A DNA stretch of 46,376 bases from Candidatus Zixiibacteriota bacterium (lineage in GTDB: Bacteria > Zixibacteria > MSB-5A5 > WJJR01 > JAJRUJ01): the NCBI GenBank assembly GCA_020051695.1, contig JAGVQM010000018.1, forward strand, positions 1 to 46,376. The letters run 5' to 3'. Shown here piece by piece: positions 26,232 to 34,263 of this stretch (positions are counted from its first letter, which is position 1; every line of letters begins with the position of its first letter). The notes beneath the pieces are model-generated. The model was not told where the DNA came from, did no database searches, and worked only from the letters and a program-made list of their open reading frames with translations. The translations under genes were made by a program, and so were the position numbers.

Positions 26232-27401
26232 TTACTTATTGAGAAGTGATTTCAATGCGCCGGCTTTGGCATCGAGGTCGGCATAGTCCTCTTCAGGGAG
26301 GATATCGCGGGCTTTGGCGATGTAGTCTTGTGCCGCGGCAACGTCGTCTTCGTCTTTCCAGTTTATCGCCAATTGGTAGCACATGTCCACCAGTTCGCGC
26401 CAGAGGTCACGCTGTTTACCATCAGCAGTTTTCCGGGCGAGTTCAGCGGTGAGTTCCCTGATGCGTTGTTCGAAAAACTCGCGGTCGGCGGGGGTAAAAT
26501 CATCCTTGTTCAATGCAGGATATGAGCGGTCAAACCCGGCATAATTCTGCCCCAATTGAGTACCGAGCACCCGCTGCGCTTCGGCCCCGCCGCCGGTGTC
26601 GTCATCTGTCGGGAACGGCGCATTCGGGCGTTCGGCCAGTTCCAATTCGCGCCCCTCAGGCAAACCCTTATCGCTCAATTCGGCCTGAGCAGTATCACCG
26701 CGAAGAATGATGATCTTCCGCTCGGGCAAGTCCGCTTGGGTGAGATTGCGCTCCCGCGCGGCCTGCACCGATTTCAATTCCTCGAGGGGAACCTCGTGGG
26801 GATCGTATGACGGCGCTCGTTCATCCCGGCGGTCGGCCGTCGGGGCCGGGGGAACATCCTCGGCCACAGTTTCCGGCAATTGCCCATTATCTGCCGCTTC
26901 GGCGAATGCCGGCTCCCCTCCCTGTGCCGTTGCAGCGTTCTCGGCTGATTCACCCGGGAGAGTCGGGGCCGATTCCGGTCCGACTTCCGGGGAGGTGAAT
27001 GTCCGGGACGGCGCGGTTTGAATAATCGGCGCCGGGTCCGGGATTTCGCCCTCTGGCAGCATGGCGCGGGTAATAAAAAATACCAAAACCAGCGCGGCAG
27101 CGGCGGCGGGCCAGCCATATGCTGGACGATACACAAGCCACCGGATCAAGTTACCGGATGACCGTTTCCGGTCCTCCGCGAGACGCTGTTGAACACGACC
27201 GGCGAAAGTATCCCAATATTCCGGTCCGGGGTCGGGGACGGCCAATCCTGAGGACGCGCAGTCGAGCGCCAGCAATTCGTTTTGGATTTGCCGGCACACC
27301 GGGCATTCCTCGAGATGCCGCAAAACCCACTCCCGGTCGGTAGCCGTAACCGACGCAGTACTAACGGGAAGCAGTTTCTGAATTTCAGAGCATATGGACA
27401 T
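26232..27401 (-). CDS. Anti-sigma factor with zinc-finger domain and large extracytoplasmic part
   Basis: A 389-residue membrane-anchored putative anti-sigma factor. The N-terminal cytoplasmic domain has the ZAS signature in RHLEECPVCRQIQNE (His-x3-Cys-x2-Cys, about residues 29-40). One membrane helix (WPAAAAALVLVFFITRAML) lies near residue 100. The long outer part is Pro/Ala/Glu-rich and probably disordered (about 115-270). The C-terminal 90 residues are helical and TPR-like (DLWRELVDMCYQLAINWKD, AQDYIAKARDIL). It follows the ECF sigma gene by 86 bases on the same strand, so it most likely holds that sigma factor inactive until an envelope signal arrives. The C-terminal helical module as a signal receiver is inference. 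Confidence 0.83.
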   Translation of the reverse strand: MSICSEIQKLLPVSTASVTATDREWVLRHLEECPVCRQIQNELLALDCASSGLAVPDPGPEYWDTFAGRVQQRLAEDRKRSSGNLIRWLVYRPAYGWPAAAAALVLVFFITRAMLPEGEIPDPAPIIQTAPSRTFTSPEVGPESAPTLPGESAENAATAQGGEPAFAEAADNGQLPETVAEDVPPAPTADRRDERAPSYDPHEVPLEELKSVQAARERNLTQADLPERKIIILRGDTAQAELSDKGLPEGRELELAERPNAPFPTDDDTGGGAEAQRVLGTQLGQNYAGFDRSYPALNKDDFTPADREFFEQRIRELTAELARKTADGKQRDLWRELVDMCYQLAINWKDEDDVAAAQDYIAKARDILPEEDYADLDAKAGALKSLLNK

Positions 27402-27487
27402 TACGATGTTGAACCCTTCATCCCCTTCAAGTTAATCCTCCACCCGACCGGCAAATCAACCACAGACAATACACACCAATCTCGATT

Positions 27488-28105
27488 TTACTCCCGCATT
27501 TTTTTTAATTCTTCGGTTAAATCTTCACGGAGACGATTCCTGGCCCGCGATAACCGGGACATAACTGTCCCCATCGTCAATCCCAAGACTTCGGCAATTT
27601 CCTCGTATGAGCGATTGTCTTGAACGCGTAAGATAAATACTTCCTTAAACTTAGGTGGCAATTTTTCGATTGACCGTTCCAGTTTGGCAACGAATTCCCG
27701 CCGATAATGCTGATGAACCGGATGTTGGGCATCCCTGTCCGGCGAAATAATCGCCTCGATCCCCGGGTTTTCTTCAATGGAAATCGTTGTTTTTTTTCTC
27801 CGTAAGTAATTGGTGGACAGGTTGATTACTACACGGCACAACCAGGGGCTCAGCGGGCGGGCGGCATCGATGCGTTCCAGCGCCCGATGCAGCCGGATAA
27901 ACGCCTCTTGTGCGATATCATCGGCTACATCGTGAGAATGCACCATGCGGTAAGCCCAGCGATAGGCGGCCTGTTGATGTAATTTAACCAGTTGCTCAAA
28001 CGCAGACTGGTCGCCCCGCTGAGCCAATTGAACCCATTGGCATTCTTTTGGATGACGGGCCCAGGATGGCGGCTGATCCTTTTTGTCACTCACGTCAAAT
28101 CCCAA
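27488..28105 (-). CDS. RNA polymerase ECF-type sigma factor
   Basis: A 205-residue sigma-70 family protein of ECF size. Region 2 (about 35-105) reads AFEQLVKLHQQAAYRWAYRMV, then DDIAQEAFIRLHRAL and SPWLCRVVINLSTNYLRRKK. Region 4 (about 145-195) has PPKFKEVFILRVQDNRSYEEIAEVLGLTMGTVMSRLSRARNRL, the helix-turn-helix for the -35 element. The start shown is TTG; a GTG four codons later is an alternative, and neither has a strong ribosome site. It is 33 bases after holA and upstream of its cognate anti-sigma gene. Confidence 0.93.
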   Translation of the reverse strand: MGFDVSDKKDQPPSWARHPKECQWVQLAQRGDQSAFEQLVKLHQQAAYRWAYRMVHSHDVADDIAQEAFIRLHRALERIDAARPLSPWLCRVVINLSTNYLRRKKTTISIEENPGIEAIISPDRDAQHPVHQHYRREFVAKLERSIEKLPPKFKEVFILRVQDNRSYEEIAEVLGLTMGTVMSRLSRARNRLREDLTEELKKMRE

Positions 28106-28138
28106 AAAGAGAGCGAATTTCCCGCCCTGTCGGCCGGA

Positions 28139-29140
28139 TCAACCGACCGTACGGGAATCCGTCTCCCCACACAACATTTTGATGATAAAAATCTCTGCTG
28201 CCGGCAAATCGGGCAGGATTGACATTTTGATATCTTTCTCGGCCAGATATAGCAACTCAATTCCCTGCAGCAAATCTGCAGTCGCAAAACGGGCCGCCTG
28301 TGGACGCATCAGCTTGACAACATAGGGATTCATCCCCAATTCGGCCGCGATTTCGCTGTCGTTTGTTGTCGCAGCCAGCGATTTGATCCATAGCAAACGA
28401 AAAATCGCGCCGGCCACCAGCGGCATCCAGCCGCTTTTCGAACCCGGCTCGGCATATAACTGGCGGATAACACGCACGGCACGGGAGACATCGCGCCTGC
28501 TCAGCGCGTCGGCGATGGCAAACCCGCCGAAACGATTATCGGCAAAAAGCACCTCATCGACATCCGCCTTTTCGATCCGTCGTTGGTCCCCGATATACAG
28601 AATAATCTTACGCAATTCGGCTTCGTAAGCCATCAGGTCTTCGCCCACAAGTTCGGCCATGGCGGTGGCCGCCTCCCCGGCGATCGACCAGCCCAGATCT
28701 CCGGCGATGCGGTGCACCCAGCCGGGGCGCTGCTCGGGATAAATCGGTTTGAAAGTCTCTACCGGGCCCAACGCTTCGAGGAGTTTGTAAAACTTTCTCC
28801 GCTTGTCGACCGCCGCGGCCGTGGCCACCAGCGAAACATGCGGCCCCCGCGAGGCCAGGACGGCGGCAAGCCGCTCCTGCTGCGCGGCGTGTGTTTTTTC
28901 GATATCGTGAATGATGACCGCGACCGCATCATCAAACAAGGGCATCGTCAGCAGGATACTTTCCAATTCGGCCAGGTCCCAACGGGGAGCGCGAAAAGTA
29001 TGTACCGCGTGGGGGGCGCGCGCACCCAGCGCGGTCCGCCAGCGCCGGGCGGCGTCCACACGCAAATATTCCTCGGGGCTGATCACCAGATAGAACGGCC
29101 CGCATCGTCCCGCCGCGATGTCTTCGGTGAAACTCACCAT
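28139..29140 (-). CDS. holA: DNA polymerase III subunit delta
   Basis: A 333-residue clamp-loader delta subunit, which opens the beta sliding clamp during replication. It is divergent but recognisable: an N-terminal domain with GPFYLVISPEEYLRVDAARRW and VAVIIHDIEKTHAAQQERLAAVL, a lid region with GWVHRIAGDLGWSIAGEAATAMAELVGEDLMAYEAELRKIILYIG, and the C-terminal collar helices (GGFAIADALSRRDVSRAVRVIRQL). There is no Walker A motif, as expected for delta. The frame is open to 29248, but ATG 29140 fits the family start. Moderate certainty because the sequence family is weakly conserved. Confidence 0.85.
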   Translation of the reverse strand: MVSFTEDIAAGRCGPFYLVISPEEYLRVDAARRWRTALGARAPHAVHTFRAPRWDLAELESILLTMPLFDDAVAVIIHDIEKTHAAQQERLAAVLASRGPHVSLVATAAAVDKRRKFYKLLEALGPVETFKPIYPEQRPGWVHRIAGDLGWSIAGEAATAMAELVGEDLMAYEAELRKIILYIGDQRRIEKADVDEVLFADNRFGGFAIADALSRRDVSRAVRVIRQLYAEPGSKSGWMPLVAGAIFRLLWIKSLAATTNDSEIAAELGMNPYVVKLMRPQAARFATADLLQGIELLYLAEKDIKMSILPDLPAAEIFIIKMLCGETDSRTVG

Positions 29141-29225
29141 CCCCCTCGCTTCATCGGGGAAACATAGGGAACCACGGCGGATAAAGCAATCACCAGCTAA
29201 AAACTTGATGCGGAGAAAATGGGAA

Positions 29226-29603
29226 TCAGTCGAACACCGACGGGTCAAATGCGGGATTTTCGCGCAGCTTGATCCAGTGCAGCAAATAGGGAATTCTCTT
29301 TTTATAGGCTAAGGCCTGATTTAGGAACGGTTCCAGACCCCGGCCGCAGTTGATGAGCAGGTTGACCTGCCCGACAAGCTCGTCACTGTCACAAAATATT
29401 TGCAGGATTTTTTCTTTGAATAATTGCGGATTCACCTCGGCAAACTCCAGCAGGGCCAGGAGGGCGGCGTAACGGCATTCAATCGCGGTCCCCATATACT
29501 TGGCGCGAAAGCTGATATTCAATTCCGGCACGGTAAACGACACCACGCCCAGTCCGCGTTGTTCCGGATTTTCCAACGTATGGCTATGGAAATAACATTT
29601 CAT
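29226..29603 (-). CDS. Small RNase H-fold-like protein, likely catalytically degenerate
   Basis: A 125-residue cytoplasmic protein with no close family recognised. The order strand-strand-strand, helix, strand resembles ribonuclease HI: GLGVVSFTVPELNISFRAKYMG would be strands 1-3, TAIECRYAALLALLEFAE aligns with the helix carrying the catalytic Glu, and LQIFCDSDELVGQVN aligns with the strand carrying the catalytic Asp and the 'xLVxxQ' helix. The first catalytic Asp of strand 1 is not evident (CYFHSHT instead). ATG 29603 is preferred because upstream codons look non-coding. It lies between dgt and holA on the same strand. Confidence 0.6.
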   Translation of the reverse strand: MKCYFHSHTLENPEQRGLGVVSFTVPELNISFRAKYMGTAIECRYAALLALLEFAEVNPQLFKEKILQIFCDSDELVGQVNLLINCGRGLEPFLNQALAYKKRIPYLLHWIKLRENPAFDPSVFD

Positions 29604-29837
29604 CCTTGACCTCAGTGCCTGATAAAAGCAAATCGAATGCCGGTGCTCATCCTGTGCCCGGGGGATTGGCCCGGCCGGCACGGCACGGGACGAAGCTGCC
29701 GAACAACTTATGGGACAACAACTAAGCAATCTGCGATTGATCCCGGCTGTGTCGTGAAGGGAGACCGCGAAATCTTAAAAACAGCGATTACATGAATCCT
29801 TTTGCAGGAGAGTGAGGAATGGTTGTAAGACGGGCCG

Positions 29838-30992
29838 TTATACACGTTCGAACGGATCGAAGAGTTTCTTGTATTCCAGCATGGCGAACCTGTCGGTCAT
29901 GCCGGCGATATAATCGCACACCAGAATGATCGTCTCCTCACCGGCCATGCGCCGGCGGAACCCCGGAGCGATCTGGTCGGTGTTGTTCATGTAGGCCTCG
30001 AACAACCGGGTCAGGATCAACCGTGCTTTCTGTTCCATGCGGATCAGGCGGTAGTGGCGGTACATATGCTCAAATAAGTGTCTTTTCACTGCGGCGAGTT
30101 TGGCGGCAAATGGCGTGGAGAACGCCACCAGGACTTCCGGGCAGGTGCGCACGTCATCGGGAGTGCTGATACCGAAGTCATGCAGCCGGCGCGTGGTCGT
30201 ATCGACCACATCGGTCACCTGGCGGTCGATCATGCGCCGAATCAGATGATGGCGGCGCTGGCGATCATCCAGGTGGGGGTAGACACGCTGCGATTCCTCG
30301 TATAATTCCCGCCAAAGCTGCAGAGTGCCCAATTCCTCCCAGGTCAGGATACGGGAACGGAGCCCGTCGTCGATATCATGGGAGTTGTAGGCAATCTCAT
30401 CGGCCAGGTTGACAATCTGCCCCTCCAGCGAGCATTGCCATTCCGGATGAAAATTCTGCGGCGTGGGAAGGTCGTAGATGGTCTCGTGTTTGACGATCCC
30501 CTCGCGGGTTTCATAAGTGAGGTTCAATCCCCGATATTCCGGGTAGCGTTGTTCGAGGATATCCACCACCCGCAGACTCTGCCGATTGTGAGAAAACCCA
30601 TCCGTGATGCCGTTGTCTTTCAGCAGCTTATTCAAGATCGCCTCGCCGGAATGTCCGAATGGCGTATGGCCCAGATCGTGGGCCAGGGCGACGGCTTCGG
30701 CGAGGTCTTCGTTGACCTGCAGGGCCCGGGCCAGCGAGCGGGAGATCTGGGCCACCTCAATGGTATGGGTCAGCCGGGTGCGATAGTTGTCGCCCTCGTG
30801 GTTGACAAAGACCTGGGTTTTGTACTCCAGCCGCCGGAAAGCCGCCGAATGAATGATCCGTTCCCTGTCGCGCTGAAATTCGCTGCGATAGGGGTGCACC
30901 TGCTCGGGATATTGCCGGCCGTTGGTGGAGGCCGCGGCCTGCGCATACCCCGCAAGGGTCAACCGTTCGATTTCCGCAAATGATGTGCCCAT
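29838..30992 (-). CDS. dgt: Deoxyguanosinetriphosphate triphosphohydrolase-like HD protein
   Basis: A 384-residue dGTPase-family enzyme hydrolysing dGTP (or other dNTPs) to the nucleoside and triphosphate. The HD-domain metal ligands are visible: the His of RTRLTHTIEVAQ, then His-Asp of ALAHDLGHTPFGHSGE and Asp of QIVNLADEIAYNSHDIDDGL. FQRDRERIIHSAAFRRLEYKTQVF at the N terminus is the typical type-2 dGTPase opening. ATG 30992 is preferred over an upstream in-frame ATG at 31103, whose extra 37 residues overlap the previous gene's terminator. It probably balances dNTP pools. Confidence 0.93.
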   Translation of the reverse strand: MGTSFAEIERLTLAGYAQAAASTNGRQYPEQVHPYRSEFQRDRERIIHSAAFRRLEYKTQVFVNHEGDNYRTRLTHTIEVAQISRSLARALQVNEDLAEAVALAHDLGHTPFGHSGEAILNKLLKDNGITDGFSHNRQSLRVVDILEQRYPEYRGLNLTYETREGIVKHETIYDLPTPQNFHPEWQCSLEGQIVNLADEIAYNSHDIDDGLRSRILTWEELGTLQLWRELYEESQRVYPHLDDRQRRHHLIRRMIDRQVTDVVDTTTRRLHDFGISTPDDVRTCPEVLVAFSTPFAAKLAAVKRHLFEHMYRHYRLIRMEQKARLILTRLFEAYMNNTDQIAPGFRRRMAGEETIILVCDYIAGMTDRFAMLEYKKLFDPFERV

Positions 30993-31065
30993 CACCTCAA
31001 GCTCACGGTCCGGCTTCGGAACATTGGAGTAATATACATATGACGAACACAAAACCGAAATACAA

Positions 31066-31092
31066 AACGGGGACACAGCCGGTGTCCCCGTT
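31066..31092 (-). terminator. Terminator after the esterase-like lipoprotein gene
   Basis: A perfect 11-bp stem (AACGGGGACAC / GTGTCCCCGTT) with a five-base loop starts 24 bases after the esterase-like stop and is followed on the minus strand by a short T run (TTTTGT). It also insulates dgt from upstream transcription. Confidence 0.78.
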
Positions 31093-31115
31093 CGAATATT
31101 CACCGTGCGCCGATC

Positions 31116-32330
31116 TCACCAGCCCGGCGGTTGTTCCAGGTGCGCGGAGTGGAATTTCAACACCTCGATCAGCCGCAGCGGAATCATTTGGTTGTGATCG
31201 GCCTTTAAACCGCCGCTGCCGTTGTACAGATGGAACTGGTAATCAACGTGGCCTTGCGCCGCAAGGTCCTGGGCGAACAGGGCCGACTGATATTGGAAAC
31301 CATACTCGTCGTCCGCACCCGCATCAAGATACACCGCGACGTCATCCAGATTGTCGTGGTATTGATCCATGGCATATAAGGTACGGACATCATGTTCCAG
31401 CCACCGGTCCCAGACTTCGAGTTCCAGATATGTATGCTGGTCGAAGGGCAGGTCGAAATAGACGATATCAGTGCGGTTGGGGATGGTGTCCCGCACAGTC
31501 CACGGCCGGGTATAATTGAGGTCCTCAGTCGGGGAAAACGCGACCGCCATCGAGTAAAGCATATTCGAGATAAAATTGGCGGGATTAGGGTTGTCCCGGG
31601 CGGTTTTAAACGACGCAAAATCCCCCGGCGGCAGGTTGTTTTCGATAAAGAAGTACTTGAACAATCCCGGGATTCCCGCAGTCGTAACGCCGCCGTCTCC
31701 GGCAAACGCCAGCGGCGCATTCATCGCCGATACCGAACTGAACAGATCGGGATATTTGATGGCCAGTTTCATCGCGGCCTGCCCGCCAAAACCGATGCCG
31801 CCGATAGCGCGGGCATTGCGGCCTCCCGCGGTGTGCACGGCGAAAACGCGGTCGATTTGGTCTACCAGTTCCGGGGCAATCAGATCTTCATAATTGCCAG
31901 CGACACTGGAATTGGCGTACATTCCCAACCCATACAGGTCCGTGGCTTCGATAGTGACGACCAACATCGGCTTGATCTCACCACTGGCGGTCAGATCGCC
32001 AAGGATTTCGCCCAAGTTGAACATTTCAAACTGGTTATGGTTGGAACCATAATCATGCAACAAATAGAGAACGGGGTACGGCCTGCTGGTACCCGGCATG
32101 AGATTTTCGTCGGGGCTATAGACGTAGACCGTTCGCGCCGGTTCATCGCGAAGCGCATTACCCTGCAAACTAGGCCGGCCAAGTGATTGGTTCCAGCGAT
32201 GGAATGCAGTTCCTCCCTGCACCGAATCTACCGGGTTTTCCCGTTCACTACATCCGGCCAGGAAGAGTACCCCGGAGCACAAGCCCAGCGCGACCAGCAC
32301 TAGAATCGTCTGTATAACACGTTTTTTCAC
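31116..32330 (-). CDS. Esterase-fold lipoprotein lacking the nucleophile serine
   Basis: A 404-residue lipoprotein. The signal peptide ends in the lipobox LAGC with Cys27 as the lipidation site. The rest resembles the esterase D / putative esterase alpha-beta-hydrolase family: RTVYVYSPDENLMPG, YPVLYLLHDYGSNHNQFE, LVVTIEATDLYG, and the nucleophile-elbow strand. The elbow reads AIGGIGFGGQAA (176-187), where family members have GxSxGG; the serine is replaced by Gly180. The downstream acid and His regions (LDAGADDEYGFQ and ADHNQMI) remain. It may be a non-catalytic binding protein or use another residue. The GTG start has a strong GGAGG. It begins 18 bases after the upstream outer-membrane protein gene and is likely cotranscribed with it. 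Confidence 0.8.
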   Translation of the reverse strand: MKKRVIQTILVLVALGLCSGVLFLAGCSERENPVDSVQGGTAFHRWNQSLGRPSLQGNALRDEPARTVYVYSPDENLMPGTSRPYPVLYLLHDYGSNHNQFEMFNLGEILGDLTASGEIKPMLVVTIEATDLYGLGMYANSSVAGNYEDLIAPELVDQIDRVFAVHTAGGRNARAIGGIGFGGQAAMKLAIKYPDLFSSVSAMNAPLAFAGDGGVTTAGIPGLFKYFFIENNLPPGDFASFKTARDNPNPANFISNMLYSMAVAFSPTEDLNYTRPWTVRDTIPNRTDIVYFDLPFDQHTYLELEVWDRWLEHDVRTLYAMDQYHDNLDDVAVYLDAGADDEYGFQYQSALFAQDLAAQGHVDYQFHLYNGSGGLKADHNQMIPLRLIEVLKFHSAHLEQPPGW

Positions 32331-32348
32331 GGTTTTTCCTCCCGCCGG

Positions 32349-33782
32349 TTAGAACCGGTATTTCGTCGAGATCAGGAATTCGAATTTATTCTGCGTATAT
32401 TCGCCAGGGAAGTTGTCAAACTGCCCGTCGTCGTTGACATCCATCAGTTCATCGATCGTGCGGGTGCCGGAGAATGAGGCATTCAGCCGTCCGGACAGTT
32501 CCCACTTTTCCAGCAACAGCGACACACCGCCACTCAAACCGTGCCGCGAACCATAATCGGGCAGATACGGTTTAAGGGTCTCATCCGGAACCGCTGTCTG
32601 GTCAAAGCAATACCCCCCGCGAATGATCCAGTTTTCATTGAGCAGATATTCCGCGCCCAGGGATACGGTCATCTGGTCCTCATAGTTCAGCGGCATCACA
32701 TACTCTTCGATGGGCGCGAGGTCCCTCATATGCAGTTCGTGGCCGCCGTCGTTAAACTTGAAGCGCCATTCATCCATCTGCGACCAGAAAGTCCGTACGA
32801 CGTCCAACGCCAGTGTCCACTGGTCATTGGCCTTGTAGGCCACGCCGAAGGCCAGTGAACCCGGCAGCTTGAGGTCCAGATCGAACGGTGTCCGGTCGGA
32901 ATGATAGCCGCCTTCGTAGTAGTCATTATACGTCGTATCCGCCTCCGGACCACCCAGCCCCCCGTTATCGGGGAAGATCAACCAGAGATTGGAGATGCCG
33001 GACATGCCCACGGTGACCGGGGTCTGGCCGGTGAGACCGATAGTGGTCTTTTCGTCGTATTTGTACAGCAACCCGGCGTTGGCGCCGATCCCGTAGCCGT
33101 TACCATCAAAGTCCATCTCCCCGATAAACCAGTTGTACGGGAAGACATCCTGTGGGCTGCCCCAGACATTTTCAAACAAATGAATCCGCTTGAATACCAG
33201 GTCGCCGCGTTGAACCGAAAGCCCCACGCCGGCGGAGAGCTTATCCGTAAGTTCCATGGCCGCGGTCGGATGGAAATCCCAGACGTCAAGGTCCATGCGG
33301 TGTTCGCTCTCGGTGAGGATGAAAGTTTCGTTATACCAATCGTGGGTGCGATACAAATCCCACAGGTAGTTGGCGTCATGCGCCCAGTACAGTGCCGCGC
33401 CGATCGTCAGCCCCTCGACCGACGGCAGCTGCACAAAGCCGCTGAACGTGGGGTAGGGCAACGGCCGATCCTCCGGATAGCGTTCGCCGGTCTTGAGACT
33501 GAAACCGGTGCCCTGCAAGTCGGCGCCGGCAGACGGGGTATAGGCCGGACGGGGATCGACGACAAGAAGCGTAACATCCAGTTGGTTTTCCTGCAGTTGC
33601 GTCAAACCGGCGGGGTTCCAGTACGCCGCGCTCCAGTCATCGGCGATCGCCCGAAACGCACCGCCCATACTTAAAGCCCGGGCCCCGACACCTGTCGTCG
33701 CCAGACCCGAAGCCGCAGCAGTACTGCCGACCAGCAACAAAACAGCAACACAGACAAAAAACGATCGATATCCTGACTTCAT
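32349..33782 (-). CDS. OmpP1/FadL-type outer membrane beta-barrel protein
   Basis: A 477-residue outer-membrane protein. A signal peptide (MKSGYRSFFVCVAVLLLVGSTAAAS) is followed by the FadL/OmpP1 hatch-domain opening ASGLATTGVGARALSMGGAFRAIADDWSAAYWNPAGL. The rest has alternating aromatic/polar beta strands and ends in a terminal aromatic, FEFLISTKYRF, as needed for barrel assembly. The family imports hydrophobic compounds (long-chain fatty acids, aromatics). Loop NDDGQFDNFPGEYTQN near the end is unusual for FadL and may be a Ca-binding-like turn. GGAG nine bases before the ATG supports the start. Confidence 0.87.
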   Translation of the reverse strand: MKSGYRSFFVCVAVLLLVGSTAAASGLATTGVGARALSMGGAFRAIADDWSAAYWNPAGLTQLQENQLDVTLLVVDPRPAYTPSAGADLQGTGFSLKTGERYPEDRPLPYPTFSGFVQLPSVEGLTIGAALYWAHDANYLWDLYRTHDWYNETFILTESEHRMDLDVWDFHPTAAMELTDKLSAGVGLSVQRGDLVFKRIHLFENVWGSPQDVFPYNWFIGEMDFDGNGYGIGANAGLLYKYDEKTTIGLTGQTPVTVGMSGISNLWLIFPDNGGLGGPEADTTYNDYYEGGYHSDRTPFDLDLKLPGSLAFGVAYKANDQWTLALDVVRTFWSQMDEWRFKFNDGGHELHMRDLAPIEEYVMPLNYEDQMTVSLGAEYLLNENWIIRGGYCFDQTAVPDETLKPYLPDYGSRHGLSGGVSLLLEKWELSGRLNASFSGTRTIDELMDVNDDGQFDNFPGEYTQNKFEFLISTKYRF

Positions 33783-34263
33783 GCCCTGACTCCGTTTATC
33801 TGATTGTTTATTATCTACATCTCCCGGAAGGATTGCTTACTCAATAGTAGTGCAATTACCGATTTCCGTCTTTGTTTCACTCATCCCCCACACACCACGC
33901 CTTTGCAAAAAGTCTCACCATTGTACAAAATCCCTGCTGGTGATGTCAACCCGTTTTTAGGTTTCCCCCGAGGCATGAGTAGGCATCGTTAAGCTTTTGA
34001 CAACAGTTGTATCTGCGCACCCCGCATACAGATACTTCCCCCCTGCCGCCTTTCCCGCGCCGGGGGACATATCAATCCAACCGCGCGGCTCACCGGCCGG
34101 CTTATCGTAATAGGCGCTTGAATCCTAAATATTCCCCGCTTGCACCAAATTTCCCGATTTTTCCGGGCAAAACGCGGCTCACGCGGCATTTCAGCCGAGG
34201 GCCGTAACCCGAGTAATCGGTTGTCCCGAAATCCTGCGCGCCGGTCCCGGAACCACTTATCGC
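33783..34263. other. 480-base intergenic stretch, nothing recognised
   Basis: This gap lies upstream of the OmpP1 gene and downstream of the M29 aminopeptidase gene. It is more A+T-rich than its flanks in its first half. Short open frames on both strands lack a ribosome site or protein-like composition. It must hold the OmpP1 promoter, but only a TAATAA-like -10 without a convincing -35 is seen. A TTGACA near 33997 has no -10. No RNA gene or repeat was found. Confidence 0.6.

Noticed and set aside
33997-34003. TTGACA in the 480-base gap
   Set aside because: There is no -10 at proper distance and no gene downstream on that strand.
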